Assembly: GCA_910589415.1 (NCBI GenBank)
Contig: OU342630.1
Coordinates: 79,170,186 to 79,234,185, forward strand
DNA from: Malachius bipustulatus
Lineage: Eukaryota > Arthropoda > Insecta > Coleoptera > Melyridae
Length of the DNA stretch: 64,000 nt
Direction of reading: 5' to 3'
This document shows positions 44,133 through 54,839 of this stretch, one piece after another; the stretch's first letter is position 1, and every line of letters begins with the position of its first letter. The position numbers were made by a program, and so were the translations under genes. The notes beneath the pieces were generated by a model. The model did no database searches. It worked only from the letters and a program-made list of their open reading frames with translations, and was not told the DNA's origin.

Positions 44133-45058
44133 AAATTAAAAAGTTATATCGAGTTAATATTTATTTTCTTAATCGGTCAAATTAAAAATGACAAATTGTC
44201 AAAATGATGGTCATTATCTAAGCCATCACCTTTCACATTTCTCGTTATAAATAAAATTAAAATTATGCACTTATTACATTTTTTCGCAATTAATGATGTA
44301 AAGTATTGATATTTTAAAATAAAAAGCGAAATAGCGTTAAGGGTAAAGTACGTAGTTCCATGTTTACATGCATGTTCAATAAAATACACCGAGACGGTTA
44401 CAAAATTATGATTTCTCGTACTGAAAACGTCTATTCCCAAATTTTTAAGTCCGTCCCTTTTCAATCTTTCAAATTATTCCGAAAAATTTGAAAATGTGTA
44501 GGTACATTGCAACCCTGTATATTTTTCATGATCAATAATAATTGGCTAAAACAAGTTGTGTCAGATCGTAATATTTCAGAACTAAAAATCTTCCACTTAT
44601 TCAGCACGGATCATTACTCATATAAGGGAACATCGTGTAGGTATAACAGCTTGAAAATTATTATAAATCTGGCTTTATTACTTTTCATGGTACGGCAATT
44701 AAAATTATATGTGATATATTTATAGCATCCTGGTAGCTATAATATCGCAACGAATTTATGTTAGATCATCAAATTCTAAGTAGGTACCTTTTTCTTATGA
44801 CAAAAGTTTGTGAGTACATATCGATCCGCTCACGTGCGAGACTGTTTTTCATAAAAGAAGAATTAAAAAAGAAGTAATTTTTTTGTTTCACGAAGCGCCC
44901 GGTGTTCTCAGCTAAATCTCATTAGAAATGACAAAAAAGATATGATTTCATCGAAAACCGAAATTATTTACACTTCAAACTTCCAGTAATGTAAATGAAA
45001 GGTTCATGAAATTGTGGGCTAAAAAGGTTATCGCGTCGATGGTAATTTTTCTTTACTT

Positions 45059-45325
45059 TTTTATAGAGGCTATTATAAAATTACAAGAAAATGCAAAATC
45101 GAATGGATTCGCAAATACGTGCCCCATGCTTGCGCATATGGCGTTCCCCAACTTGTCGATTCAAGTATTCGGAAAGGCCGCCTGAAATTGTCAGATAAAG
45201 TTCTTTCTAAAATCCAACCTCGAATAATTGCACAACTCACAGGTGTGCAAAAATTGTTGGTGTGCCCATGTCGTTCATATAACGTTGTGTGGTCAAGTAA
45301 CGCGGACTTACCGACATTGATTTAA
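45059..45325 (+). CDS. Possible terminal exon, unknown product
   Basis: After CTTTACTTTTTTATAG|AGGC the frame reads WIRKYVPHACAYGVPQLVD, then VQKLLVCPCRSYNVVWS, and stops at 45325. A second plus frame is also open for the first 110 bp (NGFANTCPMLAHMAFPNL). I recognise neither. The opposite strand is open too. Treat it as a candidate only. Confidence 0.2.
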   Translation, partial: FYRGYYKITRKCKIEWIRKYVPHACAYGVPQLVDSSIRKGRLKLSDKVLSKIQPRIIAQLTGVQKLLVCPCRSYNVVWSSNADLPTLI

Positions 45326-46125
45326 TTATTAATTTTATCATTAATACAATTTGTGTCTTCATTACCTTTTCTTTTTTTTCCGGAAAAGGGTTTTTCTCAG
45401 ATTTGGGAAAATGTACGTTCATGCTTCTGTCATCAAATGAGGTCCAGTACCTACGCGACGTTTTGCGATAACTGAATCAATCCTCACAAATAGGCAGATT
45501 GTGCATGAGAATGTAATATGGTAATCGCTCGTAAGCGGATCGATGGAAATGTATGTTAAAGTACTGCCTTGTTGTGGTCCAGAAGCATGGGAAATAATTG
45601 ATTATGGGCAAAACGAACACTCTGCTGCGACCATGCAACATTTCAACCGGTATTTATTTTTCACTATTCCGTCATTTGAAACATAGATATCGCTGTAAAT
45701 GTATGTATAGCCTCTCACATATACTACTCGTATTATAGTGGGTTCTCTCCACAATATATAATAAAACAAGAAACAAACACGACGGTATATTCCGATATGA
45801 ATACTTCTTGCTTAGACAATAACCCTTCTTCACATGTTGAGAGATTTCTTTATCCATTATTGCAAATCAAAAACTTATGTTACGCAAAATTTTTCCTCAG
45901 CTCCACAAGAATAACGACTGCTGAAATCGCATGAAAACTTTTTCCATTCAATAATCCGAAAATCTTGGTAACCGACAGTCGTAGGTACTATTGTCTATAG
46001 TTGAACATATAGCAATTATCATAAACTTAGATAAAGAATAATAATTTTTCTTTATTGATTCGTTTCTGATTATTCCAATAATAGGTGTTCAATAAAGCTC
46101 ATGGTGATGTATATAGGAGTAGTGA

Positions 46126-46386
46126 CTATGATGCCCGACAGTTCTTATTAGCTATGGATGTTAGAACGAACGCACAAAATAATAATCGAACCCGCACACT
46201 TGGGATTCTGGACTCCCTCTTGCAATAAAAAGCGTCATAATCGGAATCTATTGAAGGTGAGTGATTGGGTGGAGCGTGCTTCTGATAAGAGTCTCCTATG
46301 GAGGAAGGAGTGATCGGGCCTTTGGAAACAAAACTCGGAGATATGCTATTGTTGTGTCTTCCCAAGAGTCGACATCCTTGTATCTG
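46126..46386 (-). CDS. Possible exon of an unidentified protein
   Basis: From ATG 46386 the frame begins MQIQGCRLLGRHNNSI, is rich in Ser and Pro (GPITPSSIGDSYQK, NHSPSIDSDYDAF), then has RVRLLFCAFVLTSIA, which could begin a membrane segment, and stops at 46126. The protein-like composition is the only support. No family was recognised and the splice sites are weak. Confidence 0.2.
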   Translation of the reverse strand, partial: QIQGCRLLGRHNNSISPSFVSKGPITPSSIGDSYQKHAPPNHSPSIDSDYDAFYCKRESRIPSVRVRLLFCAFVLTSIANKNCRAS

Positions 46387-48086
46387 CATAGTTGCCAAGC
46401 CTCTTCATTCTTTTTATTCTATCATTTTGTCATTAAAAATACATTATGGGGATTTTGGACCTTTTCATAGCTGATTTATCAAATCAACTAAGAGATAACA
46501 ATAATTATTCCTGTTATGTGGGTAAGGGTAAGTATCGAAATATATTGTGAATTTCATTTAATTATGAGCACAAACGTTAGAAAAATAGTTCCTATTTAGA
46601 AAATTTGATTACATAGAGAGATAATTATTGTATTACAACTATATGTCATACCTGCTACACACCAGCCAATCTCTTCCAGGCTTTTTTATGTTATGATGCA
46701 TTCTTTCGTGATTATTTTTTGGTGTAGGTATTTATATTCTCTATATTTCTATTAGGTACACTTATAAAAACTAATAGAATTTTGATAGGCAGACTATGGC
46801 TGGGTATCCTTTTCATTTCATGTAATAGTCGTGCATGAAGAAACAAAGAATAAAGCAAAAGAGAAGCTATAAAAGAAATAAGCATAATAAATCTTTGGAT
46901 ATTTTTTAACATAATCCATTTTGGCATCGCTGTTTCTATAAGCGCCGGCGCCAGTATTGATTCCCGTAAGAACGTGAGTTGGTGTATGTGACGCTGACCG
47001 ACGGGACGTTCGTGCTCCCTTCCTATCGACAGGTACGTAAACTGATAATGGATATCAAATTTTTGTACCTATCTAAGTGAATGGTAACACGTTACCGCAT
47101 ATAATCGATCATAAGGTTCCTATTATTATGCTGCGAGCTATTAGTTTTAGGTCAGATGTCTTATTGCTGAAGAACCAATATTCATGAACAAAAACCAAAA
47201 TGTGATGCCAACTAAAAATGTTGAATTTTTCAATGAAAATCTGTCAAATAATTAATAGTTTTTTACTCAGTTACTCCAGAGGATGCGAAGGAATGATTTA
47301 AAAAAAAATGTAGCTCCCAATCTATAGATATCCATAGATATTAATCAAATCAATTGAAACGATTCCTATGAAATATCTCGAAGTTAAGGGGTTCTTAAAA
47401 CTTATGAAAATAAGTGTAGGTAGATAAAGTATAAAAATTATAGGACATAAGGTGGATTTTTCTCAGATATTTCTCATTCTGAGTAGGTAGATGCATCAGC
47501 ATAAAATGAAAAAATCTCATTAGATGGTGATAACGGTCCTGTCAGGTTTCAAGACTGACAAGATTATTTCCGGAGTTGACTTGGCTATTTACATACTCAA
47601 CTTATAAACTTAATGGGAACTTATTTTGGGGGTTTTCTAAGGAAAACGTAAAAAAAAATACATTTGAATGTTTGAGTTTTTCCTTTGTAATGTACATTTA
47701 ATAGCGGTCCTATACGTCTTTAGACGTATAATAGTTGTCTGGAGAATTAAACGTGCATACAAATAAAACTCCTCAGGATGTCCACAGCGAGGTTAAATGA
47801 AAACTCCATAGTCGTAGATTCGTGAATGCATCATACTTAAATAGTCTTGTCGAGTAATAAGTAGGTACCTACATATTTCTAGAACTTTACTATTTCAATG
47901 TTCATCATTGAGTGTTTCATGTAGCTATACACTTCAGAATTCCCCATTTACTTACAAACTATACAGTTTAAATTATACAGTTTTTTGGTTGATTTGGAAT
48001 CTCGCAGGAATGGAATCTTGAACAAATGCAGCAGTGGCGGCTCGTGGATTGCATCAGAGTTAGTGAAATGTAGATTCTATACGTAG

Positions 48087-48500
48087 GACAAAGTCCGGTC
48101 AGCTCCAATTTTTTTCGGGATGTCCGGTTAGACAAAGCCGGTCTAAATTCGATTTTTCCAAAGTCCGGTTAGTTCGGTTTTTTTCAAGGTCCGGTTAGAT
48201 CAAGTTCGGTTAGCTCGAAAATTCGATTTTTGCAATGTCCGGTTTGACAAACCCTGTCAGCTCGAAAATTAGAATTTTGTTGAAAAGTCCGGTCAGCTTT
48301 TTTTTTGCAAGGTCCTATTTGACAGGCTCAAAAAGCTCGGATCTTCGGACCGAGCGGACCTCGCAAAAAGCGAATTTTCAAGCTTAACGGCTATTGTCAA
48401 ATCGGATCTTGTGAAAAAAAAAATCGACCAGACCGGATCTTGTCAAACCGTCAAACCATTAGATCTTCCCAAATGAAAAAAAAAAATACTCAGGTGAAAA
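48087..48500. repeat. Degenerate GTCCGGT minisatellite with inverted half
   Basis: Units of about 25-50 bp starting GTCCGGT-(T)-AG recur at least six times from 48090 to 48300 (for example GTCCGGTTAGACAAAGCC and GTCCGGTTAGATCAAGTTC). Then come inverse words (GGACCGAGCGGACC, GACCGGATCTTGTCAAACC) up to about 48465. The spacers are T-rich on one side and A-rich on the other, consistent with a folded-back array. It lies about 65 bp from the LTR element. Confidence 0.6.
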
Positions 48501-48563
48501 ATAGAATAGGGCCACGTAGTATTTTTTGAAAACGAGTATATTTTTTCGAGTATTTTGGCTTTC

Positions 48564-48567
48564 AGGT
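48564..48567. repeat. Target-site duplication, left (AGGT)
   Basis: AGGT directly precedes the TG of the left LTR, and the same four bases follow the CA of the right LTR at 62835-62838. A 4-bp duplication is in the usual range for Ty3/gypsy integrases. Confidence 0.8.
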
Positions 48568-51293
48568 TGGAGCCTTCCTCCCCCTCGCTTACTCCCACTC
48601 AAAAAGTTGAACAATAAAAAAAAATAATTCACTTACCTTAACCCCGAAAGGAAGGAGGTGGCTATTGACAGATCTCAATGTGACCAGGCAAATTTGTAAC
48701 ATTAGCCACATTGGCCTGTCGAGTAGGACATATCAAATTTGGAATGCCCCACCCAAATATTCTAAATGTCGAAACAAAAATAAACTTTAAATTTTGAAAA
48801 GTGATCGTCTAAATTTCCAAAGTATCAAATTAAAACCAAACTTAATCAAAATGTTCGTTGTGATTATCCAGCCCGGGACAGATAAATGTGGCCTTCCTCT
48901 GGAAAATCCAGCATTCACCGAACCAGACTGGACCCGTAGTAACTCCTAACAATTTTACAAACAATAACAAAAATTAATAAACCTCACCAAAATATACCAG
49001 GATATATCGCCTTATTCTTGATGTTACTCTACTGATTGAATAAATAATTTAAAAGAACATGAGGAGGGTTGATACTCAAAACTCTAAAATTGTTGAATTT
49101 TAATACAAAGATTTATTAAAATCAATTTCATCATCAGTACAATAGACTGGCAATCACCAATAGATCTTACATATCAACAATCAATTCAATAATTAAAATC
49201 AGTAATCCTGACTCAAATATTCAAACATAAATATTACCTTATTACCAATAATATCAAACTTACTTGACTAAAATTCAAGATAGGTACCTATATCATTTCA
49301 ATAGTTCAGATAAAAATTTCCAAAGCTCAAATTCTATTAAACAATTTCTAAACTATAACACATAGGTATGATTCTGAATAGAACTCGGAGTTAGATCAGA
49401 GATTATTTATCAAAAATTCAAATTTATCTTAAGCAAAAGTTTCAATATAAAAATCGGTATCTACCTACAAAATCTGAAATTCAAAATTTAATTTGCAAAA
49501 TGATCATCTCTAACTCAAAATCCTAAACACACACGATAAATTTAATAAATTATTTTTACACATAACCATTACATTAGTCACTCATTGACCACAATAAAAG
49601 TTCATAACATATTATCAAAAATCAGATTCACTTAGAAAGTCATAGGTGATGAAATCAATTAAACACTGTACTTGAATTTATTTAATTTTCTTGATTATCG
49701 GAAAATAGCAAAAGTTTATTCACTCATAAAGACATACCTTATTATTCAAAACTCCATCTCAAAACTGACGAACTAAGGTTCCTCTAACCTAATTAAGCGC
49801 GATGATCAAAGACTAGACCGGCATGGTTGCTGGAACTGCCTTTGCACTGGTGTTAGCACCCCTTGGTGGATGCTCTAGGTGCCGGATGAGCTGGACTGCT
49901 CTCCCTGCTACCTTGTGATGACCAAATATCAACGTACTAGGACCTCTGCCTGATGAAACCTTCCATGTCTACAAACTAAACTCCACCACTCTTCTTTATT
50001 TCTCCAAGCTTCTTCAAATATCACCCTTCACACAGGTTAGTATACCTACCTAGGTAGGTACCTACCTAAGCCTCCACATGATCGAATCTTTATGTAAACT
50101 TTCGTGTAAATTAGAAAATTGAAAGTTGGAACTCAAAACTCAGAAACTAGAAGTTCGAAATTAAAATTCAGGAATCAAAAGTTAAAACTTAGAAATTCAA
50201 AGATCGAAATTAAAAACTGGAAATCGGAAATTAGTAGTTAAAAAATCAAAACTGGAAGTCGGGACCTAACATTCTAGAACTTGAAACTCAAAAGTAAATC
50301 AAAACTAAAGTTCAAAACTACGTTCAAAACTACGTCCAAACCCACGTCTAAGACTACGTCCAAGACTACGTCCAAGACTACGTCTAAACCCACGTCCCTT
50401 GTCTGTAAAGACAAGAAAGCGAACATTAGTTATGATGACCAAAATTAAATTCAAAAGATTACTCACGTAAGACTGCATCTTTCACGGAAACAACTTCACC
50501 ATAATAACGTCTCACACAAGGGACTAATACTAATTTACGAACTTGTAGACAAGCTACATGACCTGTCGAATTTAGACCGGAAAATGAACCTGAAGCGTCC
50601 TTTACCTCCCTTTATAATTTTTTGGGGATGACGCTATCGCATGCGCCTTAACCACTGTCCAACCGAACTTGGTGACCCACTTTCACTCCAAATATCATCA
50701 TCGACAGTATGCAACACTTAAAACTCGCACGCGACATTGACGGATCGATTCTCATATACTCTAGTACACCATCGGCAGTACGATCAACCTCTCCCGTTCT
50801 CCCTATATCCAAACTTAAATTTCACAATCGTGAATCCGCTTATACTCGAGGCTTGTCGTGTCCCAGAACAAAACGCAAGTTTTTTTTTATATGTTTGCTC
50901 AACTATCGTTTCATGTTTTTTTAACCCACACCCAAAGAAATAATCTTTTAGGTTTTATCTGGATAACTAATCGGAAATCTTGAGTAGCAAGATGAGAGTG
51001 GTCTCATTAGACGCGGAAAATTAATTCGCATAAGATGATATACTTTTCAGACTCTGAAAACCCAGAACCGGGACAGAAAATCGACCAGACATGTTTTCTA
51101 CGTCTTACTCAAATAACAAAAGCAAGGATTTCTTAATAGCTGTCAGGTGTTCGTTCGTGATCTTTGCCTAATACAGCCTCCTACATCAGCGAAAATGTAC
51201 AGTCAATCATAACTCTTCTGAACTTTATAAAAATATTCCAAATCAAGAATTAAAATTTTGAAAAAGAAAACGTAGCGTGCAAGGCACGCTGCA
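48568..51293 (-). repeat. 3' LTR (2726 bp)
   Basis: In the minus-strand element this is the downstream LTR. Offsets show that it aligns to the other LTR with no indels except one 205-bp segment (49407-49611), bounded by two copies of TTATCAAAAAT and missing from the 5' LTR. A 12-bp tandem array lies at 50314-50397. The short plus frames at 50709-50943 are duplicated in the other LTR and are not supported as genes. Confidence 0.95.
50314..50397. repeat. 12-bp tandem array in the LTR (seven units)
   Basis: Seven consecutive 12-base units of the form AA(A/G)ACTACGTCC, with a CCCACGT variant in units 3 and 7. The same array is at 61855-61938 in the other LTR. It could be an enhancer-like array; no function is shown. 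Confidence 0.85.
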
Positions 51294-54200
51294 CACCCCC
51301 CCTTGTAAAAAGGAAGGAAAAGTCTCCACAAGAAACTTTTCCGAGAGAACTCCTCTCGAATCAACAATCAACAAATCCCAACAAACTGAAAGAAAAGACA
51401 GAAAGAACAAGTTTTAAACACTCCATGTTTCAAACACAAAGCAATATGAGCGAGCCCTGACCTCGGAAACCGCCAGTAGGACTCTGGTTACTAAAACTAG
51501 GTTAAACAGGCTCCCAAAAGGAAAACCTGACTGCCGTTATTCGGAAACTAACTCCGCTCTACACATAATTCAATAAAGTAAGTTGAGTCTCATGAGAACA
51601 CGAAGGAACTCAAAAAGACAAAACTCTTATGGTGGCAATATTTGCCTATGTAGCGAAGCTCAAATAATTGGCCCCTGTGGTTGGCATGTCACGTGACTAT
51701 ACCTCCTACTTCATCAGTCGGGGGCTCCACAACTGACTAAACGGCAGGCCCTTTCCATTTATAAGGCTGGAAATGACATAATGCACCCCTCTAGTACACT
51801 ACCTTGTAACTAAAGATTTTTCAAAAGAAAGCTAAATATTTTCCCTAACCTCTGGTTGAACAGACTATACCAGAACCAATAACCTCCACCACCATACTCA
51901 TCCTAAAATAAAACTAAAACTATGTGAAACAGAGTTCTCCATTAGAGAAACTCCGGCTGTCGTCGATCGATTACCGACTTCGTCCTACACACAAAAATCA
52001 AGGAGTTGGGTCTGCCTGAACACCTCAAGGAAATTCAGTGACCGAAACTCGTGAGTTGGCAATACTGCCAGGATGACGAAGACATAAAGATTCGGCCCCT
52101 ATGGTCGGTATGTCGCCAGACAATACCACCTACTTCATCAGCTGGGGGCTAAGCAGCTGACTAGACGACAGGGCAATTCTCCGCTTATGAGGCCGGAAAT
52201 GCCAAAATACACCCCTCTAGTGCGTTTCCCTGCGACTAGAGATTTAACGTCAAAAGCTAAAAGGTTTCCTTGATCGTTAGTTAGTTAAGAATAACGTCCT
52301 AACGACTTTGGAGTGAAATATGATTCCTAACAAAGGAAATCATAGAGAAATCTAAAAAAGCCAAAACTAAATTTCTACCTAGAAAAGCCTAAAGAAATTT
52401 CAAATCTAAGAGTTCTACTTACACCTCAAACTCCAAGACGTCTAAATCGGGTTAAATGTCAAAATTGTTCATACTCAAAGTATTTTGATCTGGATACCTC
52501 CAAATCAAAATTATTCATACCTCAAAATGTCAAAACCGAAATATCGAAGATATTCATACTCAAAAAATGTCAAAATCGGGATATCTAAATTATCTATACT
52601 CAAAAATGTCAAAATTGTTTTCCAAAAACGTCCAAATTATTCAACAAGATTCAGTCAAGTGGTTATCAAAAACACAAGAATAGATGAAATTCTGAAATTC
52701 CAATTCGGATTTTATTTCTCAAAATTAATTAACGCGAACGCTAAGTATCAGTAGTAAGACAGATTTAATTTTCTAAGATTTTCCTCTACTGAGACCTACG
52801 TCACTAAATTTCTCTACTGAATGACTCAAAGTGGTACTGGAACTGTGCGGCCATTCTTACTCAAGAACCCGTCGAGACTTACCCAGACACCTAAACTCAA
52901 AGACTCAAAACTATCTCAAATCCAAATTATTACTCTAAAACTTACACAAATGTGTTAGACCTTCAGAATCATACTGATATGTTGACTAAGGTGGAACTTG
53001 ACGTCAAAATATAGGGAGTAAAGTCCCTACTTTACTTAAAAGAACTAGGAAATAATTCTCCAAACTGAATTAATATTTGAAGGACCAAAAGAAATTGGAT
53101 CCAACCTTAAATGGATGGAGAAGTCCAAGAGAATTCTCATTTACCGAGACGGGTCTAATGGCCAGGATAACCGCCATTCATAATTAGAATGGATGTTATA
53201 AATTATGGCCCAAAAAGGGATGGCATATAGGAACATGCCTTATATATGTAAGGTTTCTTCTTAAACGTATTATGCATATTCTGCTTTAAAAAGGGCTAAA
53301 GAGATTAAATGTCGAAATGGTATATGTTGCAAAGTGGTTCGTTCACCCGCTATGAAGATATGGATTATTATAAATTTAGATTGAAAGAGATAGGAAAAAG
53401 ATTAAAGACGAACTTATATGTGTGCCGTAAACGGCGAAAAAAGAAAGGAAAGAAGCGCATAGAAAGATATACAAGAAATCAGCCACTGGACCTATTTTCA
53501 AAAGTGGCTGGATACTTTCTCTTTAGGTAGCACCAGGGTGGAAAGTACCAAAAATAACCCCAAAGATGTTGTCATTGTCTAAAGAAAATTTTCAAACGAG
53601 AAACCAAATCTCAATCATTGGACCTATGAAGTGGTTTTACTTACCAATGAACTCTATCTCAAAGAATAAAATTTTCAAAAAGAAAATCAAATCTCAACCG
53701 TTGGACCTATATGTGGTTTTACTTACCAACGAACTCTATCTCAATTATTACAGAATAAAAATTTTCGAAAAAGAAAATCAAATCTCAAACGTTGGACCTA
53801 TATGTGGTTTTACCTACCAACGAACTCTATCTCAATTATTAAGGAAATAAAAATTTTCAAAGAGAAAGATTTTTACTTTTAACTGTCACACTACTCAAAT
53901 GTTCTCAAAAGAGCAAACTTGAAAAGTTCTTACAAATGAAGAGACTTTTAAAACTCAAAATTTCTTGTCAAAATCTGTATAGTTAATTTCCAATCATAAC
54001 TCATTAACCACCCGGTTAATGTTGTTCCGCCAAAATTAAACACCATCAAAGATATTCGAGATAATGTGTCAACTGAAAGAATTCTTAAATCTCAACTAAC
54101 TGTACTTATTGAATCTCAAACTCTAGCTAAAAATATTGACTCGACTTAACCTTAATCAAAGGAATGGAAAAGATTTTTATCATCAGGAGCTTTTTTTTTT

Positions 54201-54839
54201 TTTTTTTTTTTTCAAGATCTCAACCTAAAAATATTATAACTACCTCAATTCTCAACTCTACTCAACGGATCGTTCCTGAAAGTTACTGTTAGGATGATAA
54301 CAGCTCAGATTTATATTTAGATTATGCCAATTATCAACTCTAACAGAACTCGAAATTTTCAATTAAGAACTCACCTAAATCAACTCAACCCAACGCCTAG
54401 TCACGTAGCTCACTTATTTGCATGGGGCTCTAACGCGACCGTTTAAAAATATTTTACAAATTAGTCTGGCCATGACTAAAATGTAACTCAACCTCTACCT
54501 CAACAACATTTACTGGTAGGTTAGCTAAATTTATTTAATTTGCACGCTAACATCACCAGTCTCAAATTATTTTAACCTAAGTACCTATAAAAGGATTTTC
54601 TCTAAACTCGACTCAACCTCTACGAAAACTCCTGACTCTAAACAACCTTTATTTTTTCTCCAAAACCGTAACTAAACTTACTGAAAAGCTTACTATTGAC
54701 ACACTAAACGAATTCTTTCTAAATTCTCAAACTACAAACAAATAGGATGTATTTCGCCTTTGCGTGTGAACGGAGCTTTACACTAGGGGCGCCAACTTGA
54801 ATACAACACAACTAGGTCACCCCTAAAGCGCGCTCTACA
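51294..54839 (-). other. 3.5-kb non-coding spacer between pol and the 3' LTR
   Basis: No minus-strand frame of env size is present. Repeats: a diverged tandem duplication with offset of about 424 bp (about 51440-51860 against 51865-52290; for example GGGGGCTCCACAACTGACTA against GGGGGCTAAGCAGCTGACTA), about 37-bp units with ATGTCAAAA at 52508-52620, three copies of an 83-91-bp unit at 53571-53865, and a T run at 54191-54212. The small plus frames at 52485, 53309 and 53566 fall in these repeats. Confidence 0.75.
51296..51304 (-). promoter_or_regulatory. Polypurine tract
   Basis: On the minus strand AAGGGGGGG lies two bases before the 3' LTR, the expected primer for plus-strand DNA synthesis in LTR elements. 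Confidence 0.75.

Larger units (their letters stand above)
43085..44645. mobile_element. Degraded relative of the 3137-4347 foldback
   Basis: The left remnant (TAAGTAATGGTTCGTGGTGG ... ATACGATCTGACAC, 43095-43165) and the right remnant (44340-44645, with AATTATGATTTCTCGTAC and GTGTCAGATCGTAATATTT) correspond to the two arms of the 3137-4347 element, more diverged. The frames at 44177-44464 and 44507-44725 lie within the right remnant and are not genes. A small MITE (43570-43854) is nested inside. Confidence 0.6.
44646..48085. other. Intergenic or intronic DNA with weak exon candidates
   Basis: Three protein-like stretches stand out. The plus-strand exon candidate at 45059-45325 follows an acceptor-like TTTTTTATAG. 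A minus-strand frame lies at 46126-46386. A GC-rich plus candidate ends at about 47032 with CAG|GTACGT. They do not connect into one gene by eye. The rest of the interval is AT-rich. Confidence 0.3.

Noticed and set aside
50709..50943. Small LTR protein (also at 62250-62484)
   Set aside because: It is present twice only because it lies in both LTRs. It has overlapping frames, no recognisable domain, and is antisense to the element.
53571..53865. CRISPR-like array
   Set aside because: Adjacent tandem units without unique spacers, inside a eukaryotic retrotransposon.
51294..54839. An env gene
   Set aside because: No minus-strand frame of suitable length exists. The visible plus frames are in tandem repeats.
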